Below the pieces are notes generated by a model. The model had not been told where the DNA came from and did not search any database. It worked only from the letters and a program-made list of their open reading frames with translations. Below are positions 24,201-34,879 of a stretch of 64,000 bases of DNA, piece by piece. Position 1 is the first letter of the stretch. Each line of letters starts with the position of its first letter. Location of the stretch: NCBI GenBank assembly GCA_031213475.1, contig JARUPZ010000011.1, forward strand, positions 7,191,622 to 7,255,621, given 5' to 3'. Source of the DNA: Nereocystis luetkeana. Taxonomy: Eukaryota; Sar; Phaeophyceae; Laminariales; Laminariaceae. The position numbers were made by a program, and so were the translations under genes.

Positions 24201-24839
24201 CGTGGACCGTTTCTCGCGGTCTCGCCAGCGGAGCACGCGAAGGGGCTACGTGTACCCTACGACGCAAGGTCCGGCTCCGGCCGCGTTCCATGGTGCGTGC
24301 TCTGAGTGTTGATTTTTTTGTTGAAAGTCACACACTGGTAAATCATCGCGGGAGGGGCCAATTTCCACCTAGGCAGAGAGCCAAGCAGGACCGTGGAAAC
24401 CCTACCGAGTTTTTTTCTCTGCTGCTCACACCGTTCCTCAACCTCTGCACTTCGTGGCTGCAACGGTACAACAAACAGCAGTCCTGCATCAATGTTTTCT
24501 TTCGTTACGGTCACATACCAATACGGTACATCCGTCTGTGTGCGTGTGTGTGTCATTTTCCCGTCGACCTAGGAAATAGAAGCGAACACATCATCTCAAG
24601 AGAGTTGGCTGCTACGCAGGGAACAGCACGACGGTATAGACCCACAATTCTTCGAGATTTCAAAAGTAACCGTGCAGCCACGGTACAGACTACGACGGTA
24701 GCAGCAGCGATACAACAGCGGTACAACCGCACCAGCGATTCGCGCTCTGGCCTTCGTGGCAGCTTCGGTGATTTGGTTTTAGTATGTGCTTACGGTGTTC
24801 ACCAACTCTTACCAACATTCGAGGGTACCACTGGCCCAC

Positions 24840-25058
24840 CGAGGCGACCGTCTATCCCACCATGGGATGCCCCCTCGCAACACCTTCCTCCTCGCGATTT
24901 CATGGCATGCCCCACGGAACGTCGTTTATTGTATATGCAACGTTCCATGGGACGTTCCGCGATCCCGTAGGATATTCCATGTGATATCTCATGAAGTACA
25001 CCATGGGACACCCCGTGGATACCATGGCATGCCTATGGTATGCCCCACGTCTCTGTGG
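24840..25058. repeat. CCATGGGATGCCCC palindromic array, left part
   Basis: Dense degenerate copies of short palindromic words such as CCATGGGA, GGCATGCC and CCCCGTGG, many in inverted pairs. The array resumes at 25424 after a SINE. Confidence 0.6.
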
Positions 25059-25068
25059 GGCATCCTAT

Positions 25069-25413
25069 TTTTTATTTTATTTATTTTTTTCTCATCCCAT
25101 TCATTATCTTCGCACATCGTCTCTCTCTCCTTCCAACTCGTAACTCAGATCCGGGGTCACATAGCAGGCTCTTCTCCCCCCTTTCCGCTACGGATCGTAC
25201 GTGCCTTCATTTTTATCGCGAGAAGATTTCAGTCTTTTCTTCCCTCGTCGACTCGCATCGAATTGTGCCTACCCACGCTGCAAGGCGCTCTCAACAATTG
25301 AATCCCTTTTTTTATTTTTGCAAATAAAGTCAAAGACCGACCCTCCTGGGGCTCGAACCCAGGACTCAAACAAGTAGAATTCGAGGTTAACCACTTGAAC
25401 CACTGGGGCGACC
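25069..25413 (-). mobile_element. tRNA-derived SINE with target duplication
   Basis: Read on the minus strand it begins with a tRNA-like head: A-box-like AGTGGTTCAAGTGGTTAACC, B-box GGGTTCGAGCC and a good T-arm (CTGGG TTCGAGC CCCAG). A 200-bp body follows, then an A-rich tail. The sequence GGCATCCTAT occurs on both sides (25059-25068 and 25414-25423), a 10-bp target-site duplication. It is inserted inside the palindromic array. A diverged relative lies near 58088-58360. Confidence 0.72.
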
Positions 25414-25423
25414 GGCATCCTAT

Positions 25424-25770
25424 AGGACATACCAAGCATTTTATATATATGGTATCACAGATATCCCACTGCACGTCCCATAGGATACCCCGTACCATAA
25501 ATGGTCCCGTGTTTTGAGGACACGCCATGAAATATCTTACATCCCGTGGGATTATCCACGAGACATCGCATGGGATGTCCCGTAGTATTTCATATCTGGT
25601 ACCAGGTACTTGGTATCTCCCACAGGATAGTCGACGGGAAAACCCGTCGTAACTGATTGGACGCCCCGTGGTGCTCTGGGCACGTCATGGGACCAACGTG
25701 TATCACGGGGCATCCCATGGAATCCGACGTGATACCGGTACCAATATTATTACCCACTATTCCCTTTGAA
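25424..25770. repeat. CCATGGGATGCCCC palindromic array, right part
   Basis: Continuation of the array at 24840: TCCCGTGGG, CATGGGATGTCCCG, GGGGCATCCCATGG and similar words in both orientations. Confidence 0.6.
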
Positions 25771-25779
25771 TTATGAAAC

Positions 25780-25860
25780 ACATCAGCTGTTAGTTGTTGT
25801 GAGTTCGACTGATTAAATAGTGGATACTCAGCTATGCAAGCTGCGTAACGTCCCGTCTAC
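25780..25860 (+). promoter_or_regulatory. conserved block upstream of gene 3
   Basis: Shares CATCAGCTGT, GACTGATTAAATAG, GATACTCA and TGCAAGCTGCGTAA with the block at 49557 upstream of gene 4. It lies 280 bp before the gene 3 ATG. A further shared word, AAAAAGTAACGTCAT, follows near 25897 here and near 49997 there. It could be promoter carried with the duplication, or a transposon arm. Confidence 0.35.
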
Positions 25861-26139
25861 ACCCCATTTTTTGCGATAAATATCTTGGCGTTACAGAAAA
25901 AAGTAACGTCATATTTTCTGTTGATATGTGTGTATGTACTGCACAGATGTACCAGGTACAGCAGTACCATATCCGAATGTAATATGTTTGCGCATGCTTT
26001 TATTCGCGACTCGTCGCCAATCTTATCCCTCCTATGACATACTGCCGTACCAGACTCCAGACAGACGTTATCACGAGAGTGAGCGAGGCGTCGGATCAGT
26101 CTGTAGGCGGCACATGGCGAGCACAGGCTGAAACACACC

Positions 26140-26383
26140 ATGAGTGCGGCCTCAGTAGCTCTCATCACCACGACTCTCCTGCTCACGAGCATGTGGGCAG
26201 GATTGCTCTGCCGGTTATGGATCCTGAGGCACTCGTTCAAGATTGCTGCGAGGGCGCCCGGTGTCGTCGGGATCTGTGGAATGTCGACCCTCATCGTGCT
26301 GGCAGCCATATTCCTGCATTGGGTCCTGCTGTTGGACGGCAAGGGGTTACCCTGTTTCGTAATGTTTTCGGTGTCCTATCTCT
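26140..26383 (+). CDS. gene 3 exon 1 (helices 1-2)
   Basis: 244 nt from ATG to donor GTGAGT. It encodes MSAASVALITTTLLLTSMW, LRHSFKIAARAPGVVG and GKGLPCFVM. Same length and start as in genes 2 and 4. Confidence 0.8.
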
Positions 26384-29300
26384 GTGAGTGCACCTAGAGC
26401 AGTACCTCTGTATTGGTTCGGGAATGGGGTGTTCTCGTGTTGTGATATAGAATATGGGATGTCTGCGTACTGCTGTACACACTCTACGATAACAGTTTTT
26501 TTGTGCATGTACGAGTACGTGCATCGTTCGACACCTGGATGCTGATACAACAACTACAGTACGTACATCAACAGAGTTTCTGTGGCTCGGGAGGGACCGC
26601 TCTCCAGCAGAACACTCCCGGCACGCCTGCCGTACAGGATTCCGACTGACTCCATGTCGCCAATAATATGGAACCCGCGGGTCATAAGGGACGCAGTCTC
26701 GATGGCTGTGAGCATCGGATACCATTCCGCTGTCGCAACCCTTTCCGGCGGCTTCAGAGAGAAAAAGTGGCGAAAACTACTCTACTGCAATGTCGAGATT
26801 TCAGCATCGGTCACACGACGCAGCCCCCGGCTGCTACCTATACAACAGGGTTGGGGGATGTACGACGTTCTGCATGTATTGACAAGATAGCACTATTACG
26901 GGGGACCGTAGTAAATAGGACCAAATATTGTTAGTAAAAAAAGCGAAGTATACAGGTTTTTATATAAACCGCAGGTCCTATCTAACCATTTTAGAACCGC
27001 AGTCCCGTTGTGGGGACAAACCACTCAATTCTCAGATAATTTGTCCCCAAAACGGGACTGCGGTCCTAAAAGGGATAATATGGTCCCCCGTAATAACCGG
27101 GTTTTAGATCGCTACTTCAAAGGATACGTTTACATTCCTGGGTACTACTGCCCTGTACTGATGATACCGTTGCATATGATATGCGATGCTGCGTTTCGCG
27201 TACGGTATGATGGCTATTCTTCCCCGCGTGATGAGTGTTTACATGGGCCTTTCACAACACATGACGATCAAGCCCAATCTGGTGTGTTTGGCTATACTGC
27301 TGAGTCTCTTTCTCACAGCAGGCCAATACCTGTGAACCCACCCCCACCGTCGAGTCATTCGTCGCCATCTTCGCAATCGTTCCAAACGACCCGTGTTACA
27401 AGGTCTAAGCCTCTGTTTGTGTGTGCCCAAGTGCGCTCAGATGAGCACGGAAGAAGTACACACGAGCAAAACCCTGTCAAATGAACTGCATCTTGATGAT
27501 TCAACCGGGGGTGCGGCGCAGCCACACGTTTAGACCATGGGGCGTGTACGGTATGTCCTTGCCAAATGCCTCTCGAACAGAGACCATTCGTGAGATCGGA
27601 CGGGCCTGATCTTCATTCCCGCCGTTCCTCGTCCCTTCTTCCTTCGACTGAAGGGATCGCAGCCGGCATGCTACCGTACTGTCTTCGCGCCTGCCGACTC
27701 GTGGTGTTGTATAACACGCAATACCGCCTAAAGTACGCCCGATACGTCAAGAAGCGAAACATCGTCAAGATGTCGGTGGCGATAGGGACGGGGATTATCA
27801 TCGGAGCCTTTCTCGTCTTGCGAAACATGCGGGAACGATACGCGAGGTACAACACTGAGCAGATCGGTATGTGATGACGATAAAACTTGCTGCCTGGTAT
27901 TCATAGACGCGGGTTTTGCCTTACAGGGATAGCACCTTAATTTTCTTAGTCAGGCGTTTCACTCGGAGAGCTCTGAACATTATCCACAAACTAATGGGCA
28001 GTCCCAAAGCATGTATGTATATCACGAACAAGAATGTGAGGCACTACTGCTGGCATTCCAACCATATTGTTTAATGAGCCCCGTCAGTCAGGAATGTTTT
28101 GGCCAGAAAGCGCTACCGCTATCGTCGTACAACGCATCTCAAGTGAGAGCTGTCCGGCGTTTCAAGCGCGTCATGTTGACGTAGGCACTTTACTACAGCA
28201 GCAGTACCCTTGTAGCATACCGAGTCGCTGATCGGTAACAAGTCATACAAACAAGGTAGGTGCATTAAGTGCCATGGGACCCCGAAAGAGCGCCCAAGCC
28301 AACGATTGCTCGGGTGGTGTCAGCATTCTACGAGCAGCGTGGACGCCTAACAGTAGGGGTAGGATCTTGTTGCGCCCGTGCCGTGCGACTCCTTGCTCGG
28401 ACGCCAATTTGTATCATCTTCCCAGCACGAAGTGGCCACTGCTAAAATCATTACTACATCTTGCCTCCCACTTCCCCTTCTAAAGTAGCTAGAGGGTGAA
28501 GCAGCCTAGCTGCTGCAGTTGACAACTTACAGCACGAGAAGAAGCATGGAGTACTACTGTCAAAAAATGAACACTCACTAAACTGATGTCGATGTTGACG
28601 GTGCACCTCACTACCGACGATGGGCGGGCGGGATGGTCTGTTTTCCCTATCCTCTTCCGACTTCATCGTGCTGTTGTCGAGCTGCGGTGTCGTCCACGGA
28701 GTGGGCTATAACTACTGCCTCCCAGTACAACAATGAGGCTTTCCCGAAGAGGGGTCCGCCCTGCTGACGTCCCTCTCTTCCTCCTCTGAGACTACTGTGC
28801 GTATTCGAAGTTGATATTACACGTAGTATAGCCACCAATACGCGGCGTACCTGCAGCAGATATGTTGAGTTCTGTAGTCGATCGTATCGAAGAAACTCTT
28901 GGTGTTCGATCGGATCCTATCGTCGGTCGCCGCAGCATTTTCAATAGCACGCACAAAACTGATCCACTTCCTCGGGCAAGCTAAAGAATCACTGCTGTAG
29001 GTCGGGCAGTACATAACATATCTACGTAGCGGTAAAGCGCTTATCAAGCCGCGAGTGGTCGAGGGCAGTTAAGGCTCCCACCATGCTTACAGCTACAATT
29101 CATCTGAGACGCCCCAGTTATCTATCTCAATAGATTTCCGTCTTCTTCGTCTTGGCCCAGAGGGAGCCACATTTCAACGGCATATATTTCTTCCGAACGG
29201 AGCTCAAGAGCCCGCCTAGCAGCAACTCGCGTCAGGCCTCTTGACTGGCCCGTGCACCACAATGTCACGTACGGACGCTTCGCTAGCACGCGCACGCCGG

Positions 29301-32300
29301 AAAACGTGCGTATGACCGCACCTCAAAACAAATCCACATCCGATCGATGCCTGTCACACAAATAGTGGTATTGCGCTAACCGACGTGCTTGCGGTTTGCC
29401 GGGTTGTGCGGAACAGGGACCACTATGGTTGCTTCTTCTTCAATGAGAGACGGGCGACTGAGCTCACGCTCCTTATAGGTGTCGTACCGACGACCTTTAT
29501 CATGTTCAAGCTCATGAAGGGGCAGGACATTTTTGGTATTGGGCCGGAGATCGTGCATGTGATCGTGCCCATCATGGTCGGGGGAGGTAGGTAGTGTTCG
29601 CCATAGCGAAATAAAAAGGTGCTATTGACTGCATTGACGGTGTTGTCCGCTGATGATAGCGTGCAGCAGAATTCGTCAAATCGGACCAACTGTCCATGTT
29701 GGGAGCTTCTGGCCAATGCTGAACCGATGTCCACCAGAAGGGCACACAGTGCTGCCCGTAGCGTTTAAAGAAGTGCCTTGAAACGTCTTATATACCGGGT
29801 ACAAGTCAGCCGTTTCTCAATCGATACAAGCCCGCCGCAATGTTGTGGGGTTAACACATTGACAGTGTTTATAACTTTCTTTGGCAAAAGAGTGGTATGA
29901 AGAATGCCTACAGCACCAAACCAACGTGTTCTAACTTCGCCTGTCTACCGTTTGGCTGCATTTGAATCGGTCTCGAAAGTGATCAGATCGACAGTGCAGG
30001 AGTTGCTGAATGCGAGACTTATTGAGGACTCGCGCGCCCTTCATTTGTTTATGGAAATGATGATATTCGTCTGCTTCTCTAACCTGCTCTACTGGAGGTG
30101 AGTGGTGATATTTTTCGTGATCGGGGTACAGTCACCGTTCCGTTCTTACCTGCTCTGCGGCGAGGCTGGCGGTGGACGTAGCAGCTCGGGGTTCAGGTGG
30201 TTTTCACTCGGTTCACCTCGAGGCTCGAAGCTCTGGGGTACTTACATTATTCGAGGATCAAAACATATTGACGGAAACTCCGCATGAGAGAGGCATGCTT
30301 CGGCAAGGGTGCCCCTTAACATCCTGAGGCTGTATACTTGAAGTGCCCTGTACCGAACGGTGCATGTGGCATGCGAGAGATGCCCGAACGGTTGCTGCGT
30401 ACGACACCGAACAGGGGCCGTTGTTGGCGTCGAGGTTCATACACACTATCTGGCATACCTTTGTTTTGCTTGTAACATGCCACGGGCTGCTTTGCTACTT
30501 TTTGCGACAAGTACATTTCGCACTTGGCGTCAATCGTGGCGTGTATGAACCGTTCAGGACTTCCGATTAGCATACTCATATTTCGCGCCCTTGCACGCCT
30601 CGCACACGCTGTCACTGCAAGCCTCCCCCGCTACCGTGTTGACGTTCGGACCCAACTCGTACTTCGCCTGCGCGCGAGCTCCCGGGGAGGAGCGTCGACA
30701 TACTGAAGAACGAGAAAACGCTGACGATATGAGGTGCTTCAAAACTCTTCTGCGATGTGTCTGACAAGTTACCGCTCTAGGTGCTGGCATTCCTACTTGA
30801 AAAACACTCTCTCTGTATGCAGCAAATTCTCTACGGCCGTCGAACCATATTGACCATATTTTTAACCAGATATGGCTGCTTGCGGGAACTTTCCGCTTCC
30901 CCCGTAGTACCACTGCACCTGAGCTGGAAGCTTCTGTTCCAAGCATAAGCCACATATTTCTAACTATATCATCACCCACCTGACTAGCCGGTGGGGAGGC
31001 CTGTGTCCTCTTTCTTGGTTATTCTAGTTCAACTCGACACGGTCATTGAGGCATGTTTCCTCAAAAATTGTAATGCGGTGACCTTTTTGCTGTACTACTC
31101 TGTTCCTACGGTAGCCCGTAAGCAAGCTCATTGACAGCGGCATTCATATCTCGAAGCAATGGAATGATCACCCAGTCACCCCTACACTAGACTCGGCTCT
31201 ACCTCCTCCATGCGAAAGGAGGTGTGTACGCTTGCTTCGATGTACTCATCTCGCCAATCCCTGGGGAATAGACATTCCAAGCATCGTCGCCGAAGATAGG
31301 GATCATGCAGATCCGAGACTGCAGTTATTTCGTGTTCGAGGCATGACGAGTTAAGCGGGAAAAGGGTGTGTGTTTCCACACCATAGAGGCGGTTCCTCGA
31401 GATCGCTTCACCCGCGGCGTGCGAACGGTCGTATCACCCCTCCTTTGTGCGCACGCGGTGTGCATGTACTCCGCGAGAGCGCTGTAAACCACACAGTTTA
31501 CGGCCGCTTCAATGGGACCTCACCACCAAGAGATGCGTGGTACGAGACTAAAAGCGCCCGATGTTTTTGAAGCTCCTCGCTTGAAGAGCTCTGGAACCTC
31601 ACCCAAAACCCCGATTTTGAATAAACTATTGCAAGCCAAGCCCGGTACACTAAATTCTATGGGCCACTATTCCCGGCGAAACGATGGCGTAGAGACTACC
31701 GTACATCTGATCCCCAAGATATTGGGGAGTTTAGGAGTTGAAGAGCTCCGTCGGAGAGAAAATGTCTGGGCTCAAACATTCAACCTCTACCAGAGCCCTT
31801 CTCGACAGCCATCTTCGTCGTGGATGGACCTGGACGTTCCTCATGCCCTCCCCGTGGAGAAAAAACACACCCGCATTTATTCCCTCGTTGCGCCACTTCA
31901 TGCGCAAACCTCCGACCGTTGTGGCAGTGTTATGGTCCCCGTTAATGATTACCACGGGTGGTTCCGCGCCGACAGGAGACACGTGGTACCGATAGAGGAT
32001 CCCAAGTCTCCATCCGTTCGTGACAAAAAAGGGGTCTTGGACTACGCTAAGGAGGGGGGAGAAGTCTCGGATATGTTTGGTGATTTCTGCAGGCAAAATT
32101 TGTGCATGGAGAGCTGGGACTTTATCATGGACTCCGTGGCATACAAGGTATACCGCTCGGCTTCTTTGTGAATTAATTACACGACACGAAAGCTGGCGGC
32201 AGACGTCCGGGCCAAAAGCGCTTCTAGAGCATACGAAGCAAGGACGACACCCAAGTAACGGCTCTCCACAAGCTGGCGCCCAGTAGCAATATTTGGGGTC

Positions 32301-33804
32301 GACAACGGCATGGTAGCACACTGAGCGTACCCTTATGGCGAAAACGAGACTCTGTGCTATCGAGCGATGTGTTACAAGACCGACGCGTGCAATACGCCAA
32401 ACAATCACTCCCACAAACACAACCCCCTGACCCGCTGTCGTTTGCTGACTCGGTCCAGGAATTAACCAACCCGCACGAGCAGTTCGTGAGTTTCATCGAC
32501 ATCGTCGATCAATACCTTCAGCCCTGGTCTCCGCAACAGATTAATCTCGGTAGCAAGACGCAAGATCAAATCTTGCAGTTCCAGACACGGTGAGGGAGGT
32601 GCAAACCGCGAGAGAACCTTCCATCACCACATCGAGTGCGCGCTTTTGGGGCAATCTTGTGCCCTGTAACTACTACTGTGGAACTGTACTCCGTATACCT
32701 GGTGGTATGTTGGCTGCTCTCCCAGTGACAACCGTCTTGCATCCCGTCTTCAGATTGCAATGCTTCGATGTCCTTCAACCTCCGCGTTGTTTCAAACATT
32801 CACAGAGGTTCGTTCACAAGCCTTCGAGAGGATACAAGACGTGCCATCCTAGACGCCCCCGTGAGGGAAATCGTGCTGATGCTTGAACAAAATCTCTTGG
32901 TCAAGTTCAAGCTCACCGGCTCAATGAGGCGATTCAAGAGCAGGACACGTCGGAGTACCGGTGGGTCACGGAAGGGATGCTGCCAGCGTTCTATAGCGTG
33001 CGGCCGCCTGCGCAAGGGTGACAGGGAATGATCGGCATGGCCGTTCCCACAGCCTCCTACACATCATATCTTGTCGGTGCTGATGTAATTTTTAACGAAC
33101 AACACAAAAATTGTTAATCGAGCCAGCATGCAACGTGACTGTTTCGCGGAGTGGTGTTTACGACTATTCGGGGCCGAGCCTACTGTAAAGGGCTAGGATA
33201 ATCCGAGAAGGGTGGATTAAGCTCACGATTCATGGCTGAAACCGTGGCAAGCGCAAAAGGTTCGATGTTCGTGAAAAACTGCCTGCACCAGGTATACAAA
33301 GGTCGCGTTTCGTGACATTTCCGTGCTTTTTGTCAGTAAGTATGCGTAATAGTTGCGCTCGTTCCGAAGACATTTCCGACCATTTTCTACCCTTGCAGTG
33401 AGATCAAAACATTCATCGATATGACTGTGCGTGAGCGTAAATAACGTCGCGGGTATCTCAGGCATGCCCTGTGACATTTGTGTGTATTGTACAGCATTAC
33501 CACGTTCCCATAACCTGAAATGATAAGAGCAACAGCAAGCGAGTGCATATACGCCCCCTCCGTCTTTCCCGTCTACTTGTCGTCCTCCCACCATCGCGAG
33601 GGTGATCTTCCTCATTTTATATTCCCCCCCAAATGCCCAATGTTGCCCTCCTCTTTATTTTCTACATATATATTACTTGTGGCACGCCGGGACGGAATTC
33701 AACTAGAGACCGATGTTACGAGCGATGGCAAATTCAAGTTGCAAACGATCGGGAGCCATGCCACAGGCATCATGGCGTCGGGGATCTCGTTAGTGTCACC
33801 ATAA
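26140..33804 (+). CDS. 7TM-RGS protein, gene 3 (complete)
   Basis: Eight exons: E1 26140-26383, E2 27654-27846, E3 29417-29586, E4 29980-30097, E5 31928-32147, E6 32459-32589, E7 32806-32960, E8 33707-33804. All are open and join in phases 1, 2, 1, 2, 0, 2, 1 to give about 442 residues. Helices 1-2 lie near residues 4-26 and 40-62, 3-4 near 70-95 and 118-137, 5-7 near 161-181, 187-204 and 220-239. The RGS domain spans about 285-395: FGDFCRQNLCMESWDF, then SPQQINLGSK, then DTRRAILDAPVREIVLML. RGS domains speed GTP hydrolysis on G-alpha; a 7TM-RGS fusion acts at a membrane as in AtRGS1. If intron 7 is retained, the protein ends at 33031 (433 residues). This is the best-preserved copy. Confidence 0.8.
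26893..27095. mobile_element. TIR element MITE-1 interrupted by MITE-2
   Basis: Left arm CTATTACGGGGGACCGTAGT and right arm TATGGTCCCCCGTAATA bound a MITE-1 copy split by the 77-bp MITE-2 at 26992-27068. It lies in intron 1 of gene 3. The nesting shows that MITE-2 moved after this MITE-1 copy landed. Confidence 0.72.
26992..27068. mobile_element. 77-bp MITE-2 nested in MITE-1
   Basis: Foldback with arms TAGAACCGCAGTCCCGTTGT and ACGGGACTGCGGTCCTA. Same length and layout as 17255-17331. Confidence 0.72.
27654..27846 (+). CDS. gene 3 exon 2 (helices 3-4)
   Basis: 193 nt, acceptor CTGAAG|, donor GTACAA. It encodes MLPYCLRACRLVVLYNTQYR, a basic loop YVKKRN, then helix 4 (VAIGTGIIIGAFLVL). Confidence 0.8.
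29417..29586 (+). CDS. gene 3 exon 3 (helices 5-6)
   Basis: 170 nt, acceptor GAACAG|, donor GTAGGT. It encodes DHYGCFFFNERRATELTLLI and DIFGIGPEIVHVIVPIM. Confidence 0.8.
29980..30097 (+). CDS. gene 3 exon 4 (helix 7)
   Basis: 118 nt, acceptor TCGAAAG|, donor GTGAGT. It encodes STVQELLNARLIEDSRALHL and a helix ending NLLYW. Confidence 0.79.
31928..32147 (+). CDS. gene 3 exon 5 (linker and start of RGS)
   Basis: 220 nt, acceptor GTGGCAG|, donor GTATAC. It encodes SVMVPVNDYHGWFRADRRHV and FGDFCRQNLCMESWDF. The same frame is open upstream back to 31512, so a longer exon in some transcripts cannot be excluded. Confidence 0.8.
32459..32589 (+). CDS. gene 3 exon 6 (middle of RGS)
   Basis: 131 nt, acceptor GGTCCAG|, donor GTGAGG (canonical, unlike genes 1 and 2). 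It encodes FIDIVDQYLQPWSPQQINLG. Confidence 0.8.
32806..32960 (+). CDS. gene 3 exon 7 (end of RGS)
   Basis: 155 nt, acceptor TTCACAG|, donor GTGGGT. It encodes LREDTRRAILDAPVREIVLM and LVKFKLTGSM. Read-through would end at a TGA at 33029-33031. Confidence 0.76.
33707..33804 (+). CDS. gene 3 exon 8 (C-terminal tail, tentative)
   Basis: Acceptor AACTAG|, phase 1, TAA at the end. It encodes ETDVTSDGKFKLQTIG and ends GISLVSP. Placement follows its position after exon 7 and weak similarity to the gene 1 tail; this is the least certain exon of the gene. Confidence 0.4.
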
Positions 33805-33853
33805 GGCCCCCCACCCCGGATAGCGGGTCGCAACGCGGGCATCATGTGCTGCA

Positions 33854-33914
33854 ATGATGAGGACGATGATGATGATATATGATGATGATGATGATGATTA
33901 TGATGATGATGATC
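33854..33914. repeat. (GAT)n microsatellite
   Basis: About twenty GAT triplets with two interruptions. Confidence 0.9.
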
Positions 33915-34139
33915 TCACACTACTAGCTCGTTTCCTTGAAATCCTGCCCGAGGTCACAAAACCAAGCTGTCGAAAAACATATCGATGGGGGAAAACAAAC
34001 GAGTACGAAACAGTGTGAACGGCAGTATCATACCAGCCTGTAAGGGTGGCGGTACTAACGAGCTGTGGTGTACCATCCCGCATTACTTGCAACCAAACAA
34101 TACCAGGAACATATCCATGGTATTATATGTACACTCGAA

Positions 34140-34260
34140 AAAACCAGATACCCAAAAAAGAATAAGAAAGAAAAGCACGCAGAGAGAGAAGAAGCAAGAA
34201 GGAAAGGGAAAAGTAAGAAGGAAGAAAAACGAAGAAAAAACATAGCAACCATGTACTCAG
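34140..34260. repeat. purine-rich low-complexity tract
   Basis: The plus strand is almost all A and G (GAAAGAAAAG, AGAGAGAGAAG, AAGGAAAGGG). The long Arg/Lys or Phe/Leu open frames here are composition artefacts. Confidence 0.6.
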
Positions 34261-34879
34261 GGCGCAGGCCGAGTCCGGAAGACAAGTTTGTTGTTTCATG
34301 ATACGATCAGTCCTATGATATGCCCAGCTGATGGACCAACGTAAGGATGTCACAGGAAGACTGGACGGAAGGCAAGAAGACAAGCAGAGAGTAGAGGCAA
34401 GGAGCTAACAACAACAAAAACGAGCAGTCCTATATCCAGGTTGTGGGTCAAGCACGACACAACCGACACAAAGAGGACATTAGACAGACGGACCGAGGGA
34501 AAGCTTCAGCACAATCGGAAAAAAAGAGAACAAAGAAAATATTCACACAAATATGACAATGACGTGACGTAGCCGACGCAAAATGACAGGTTACGGGGGA
34601 GGGGTGCCATCGACTTGGCAGGGATGTGGGCATCACGGCAACCAGGAACAAACAAAACAGGGATTCTAACACTGCTTTAGGCAGTAGACACTGGGCGTCT
34701 CAACTAGGAAGACGGACAGTGCTAAGTTTCGGCGGGGCCTTCACTTTCTTAACCGGCGTAGCTGTTGTTGCTACGCTTGCTTCAATGCGGTTCCTCCCCC
34801 CCCCCCCCCCCTCAGTGTCTGAAGTAAGTGTGTTGTGCATTTTGTACCTCAAGCGCTAGTCGTTGTGTTACATTCCCCT

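Noticed and set aside
34055-34383. Basic or Phe/Leu-rich frames
   Set aside because: They translate a purine-rich low-complexity tract.
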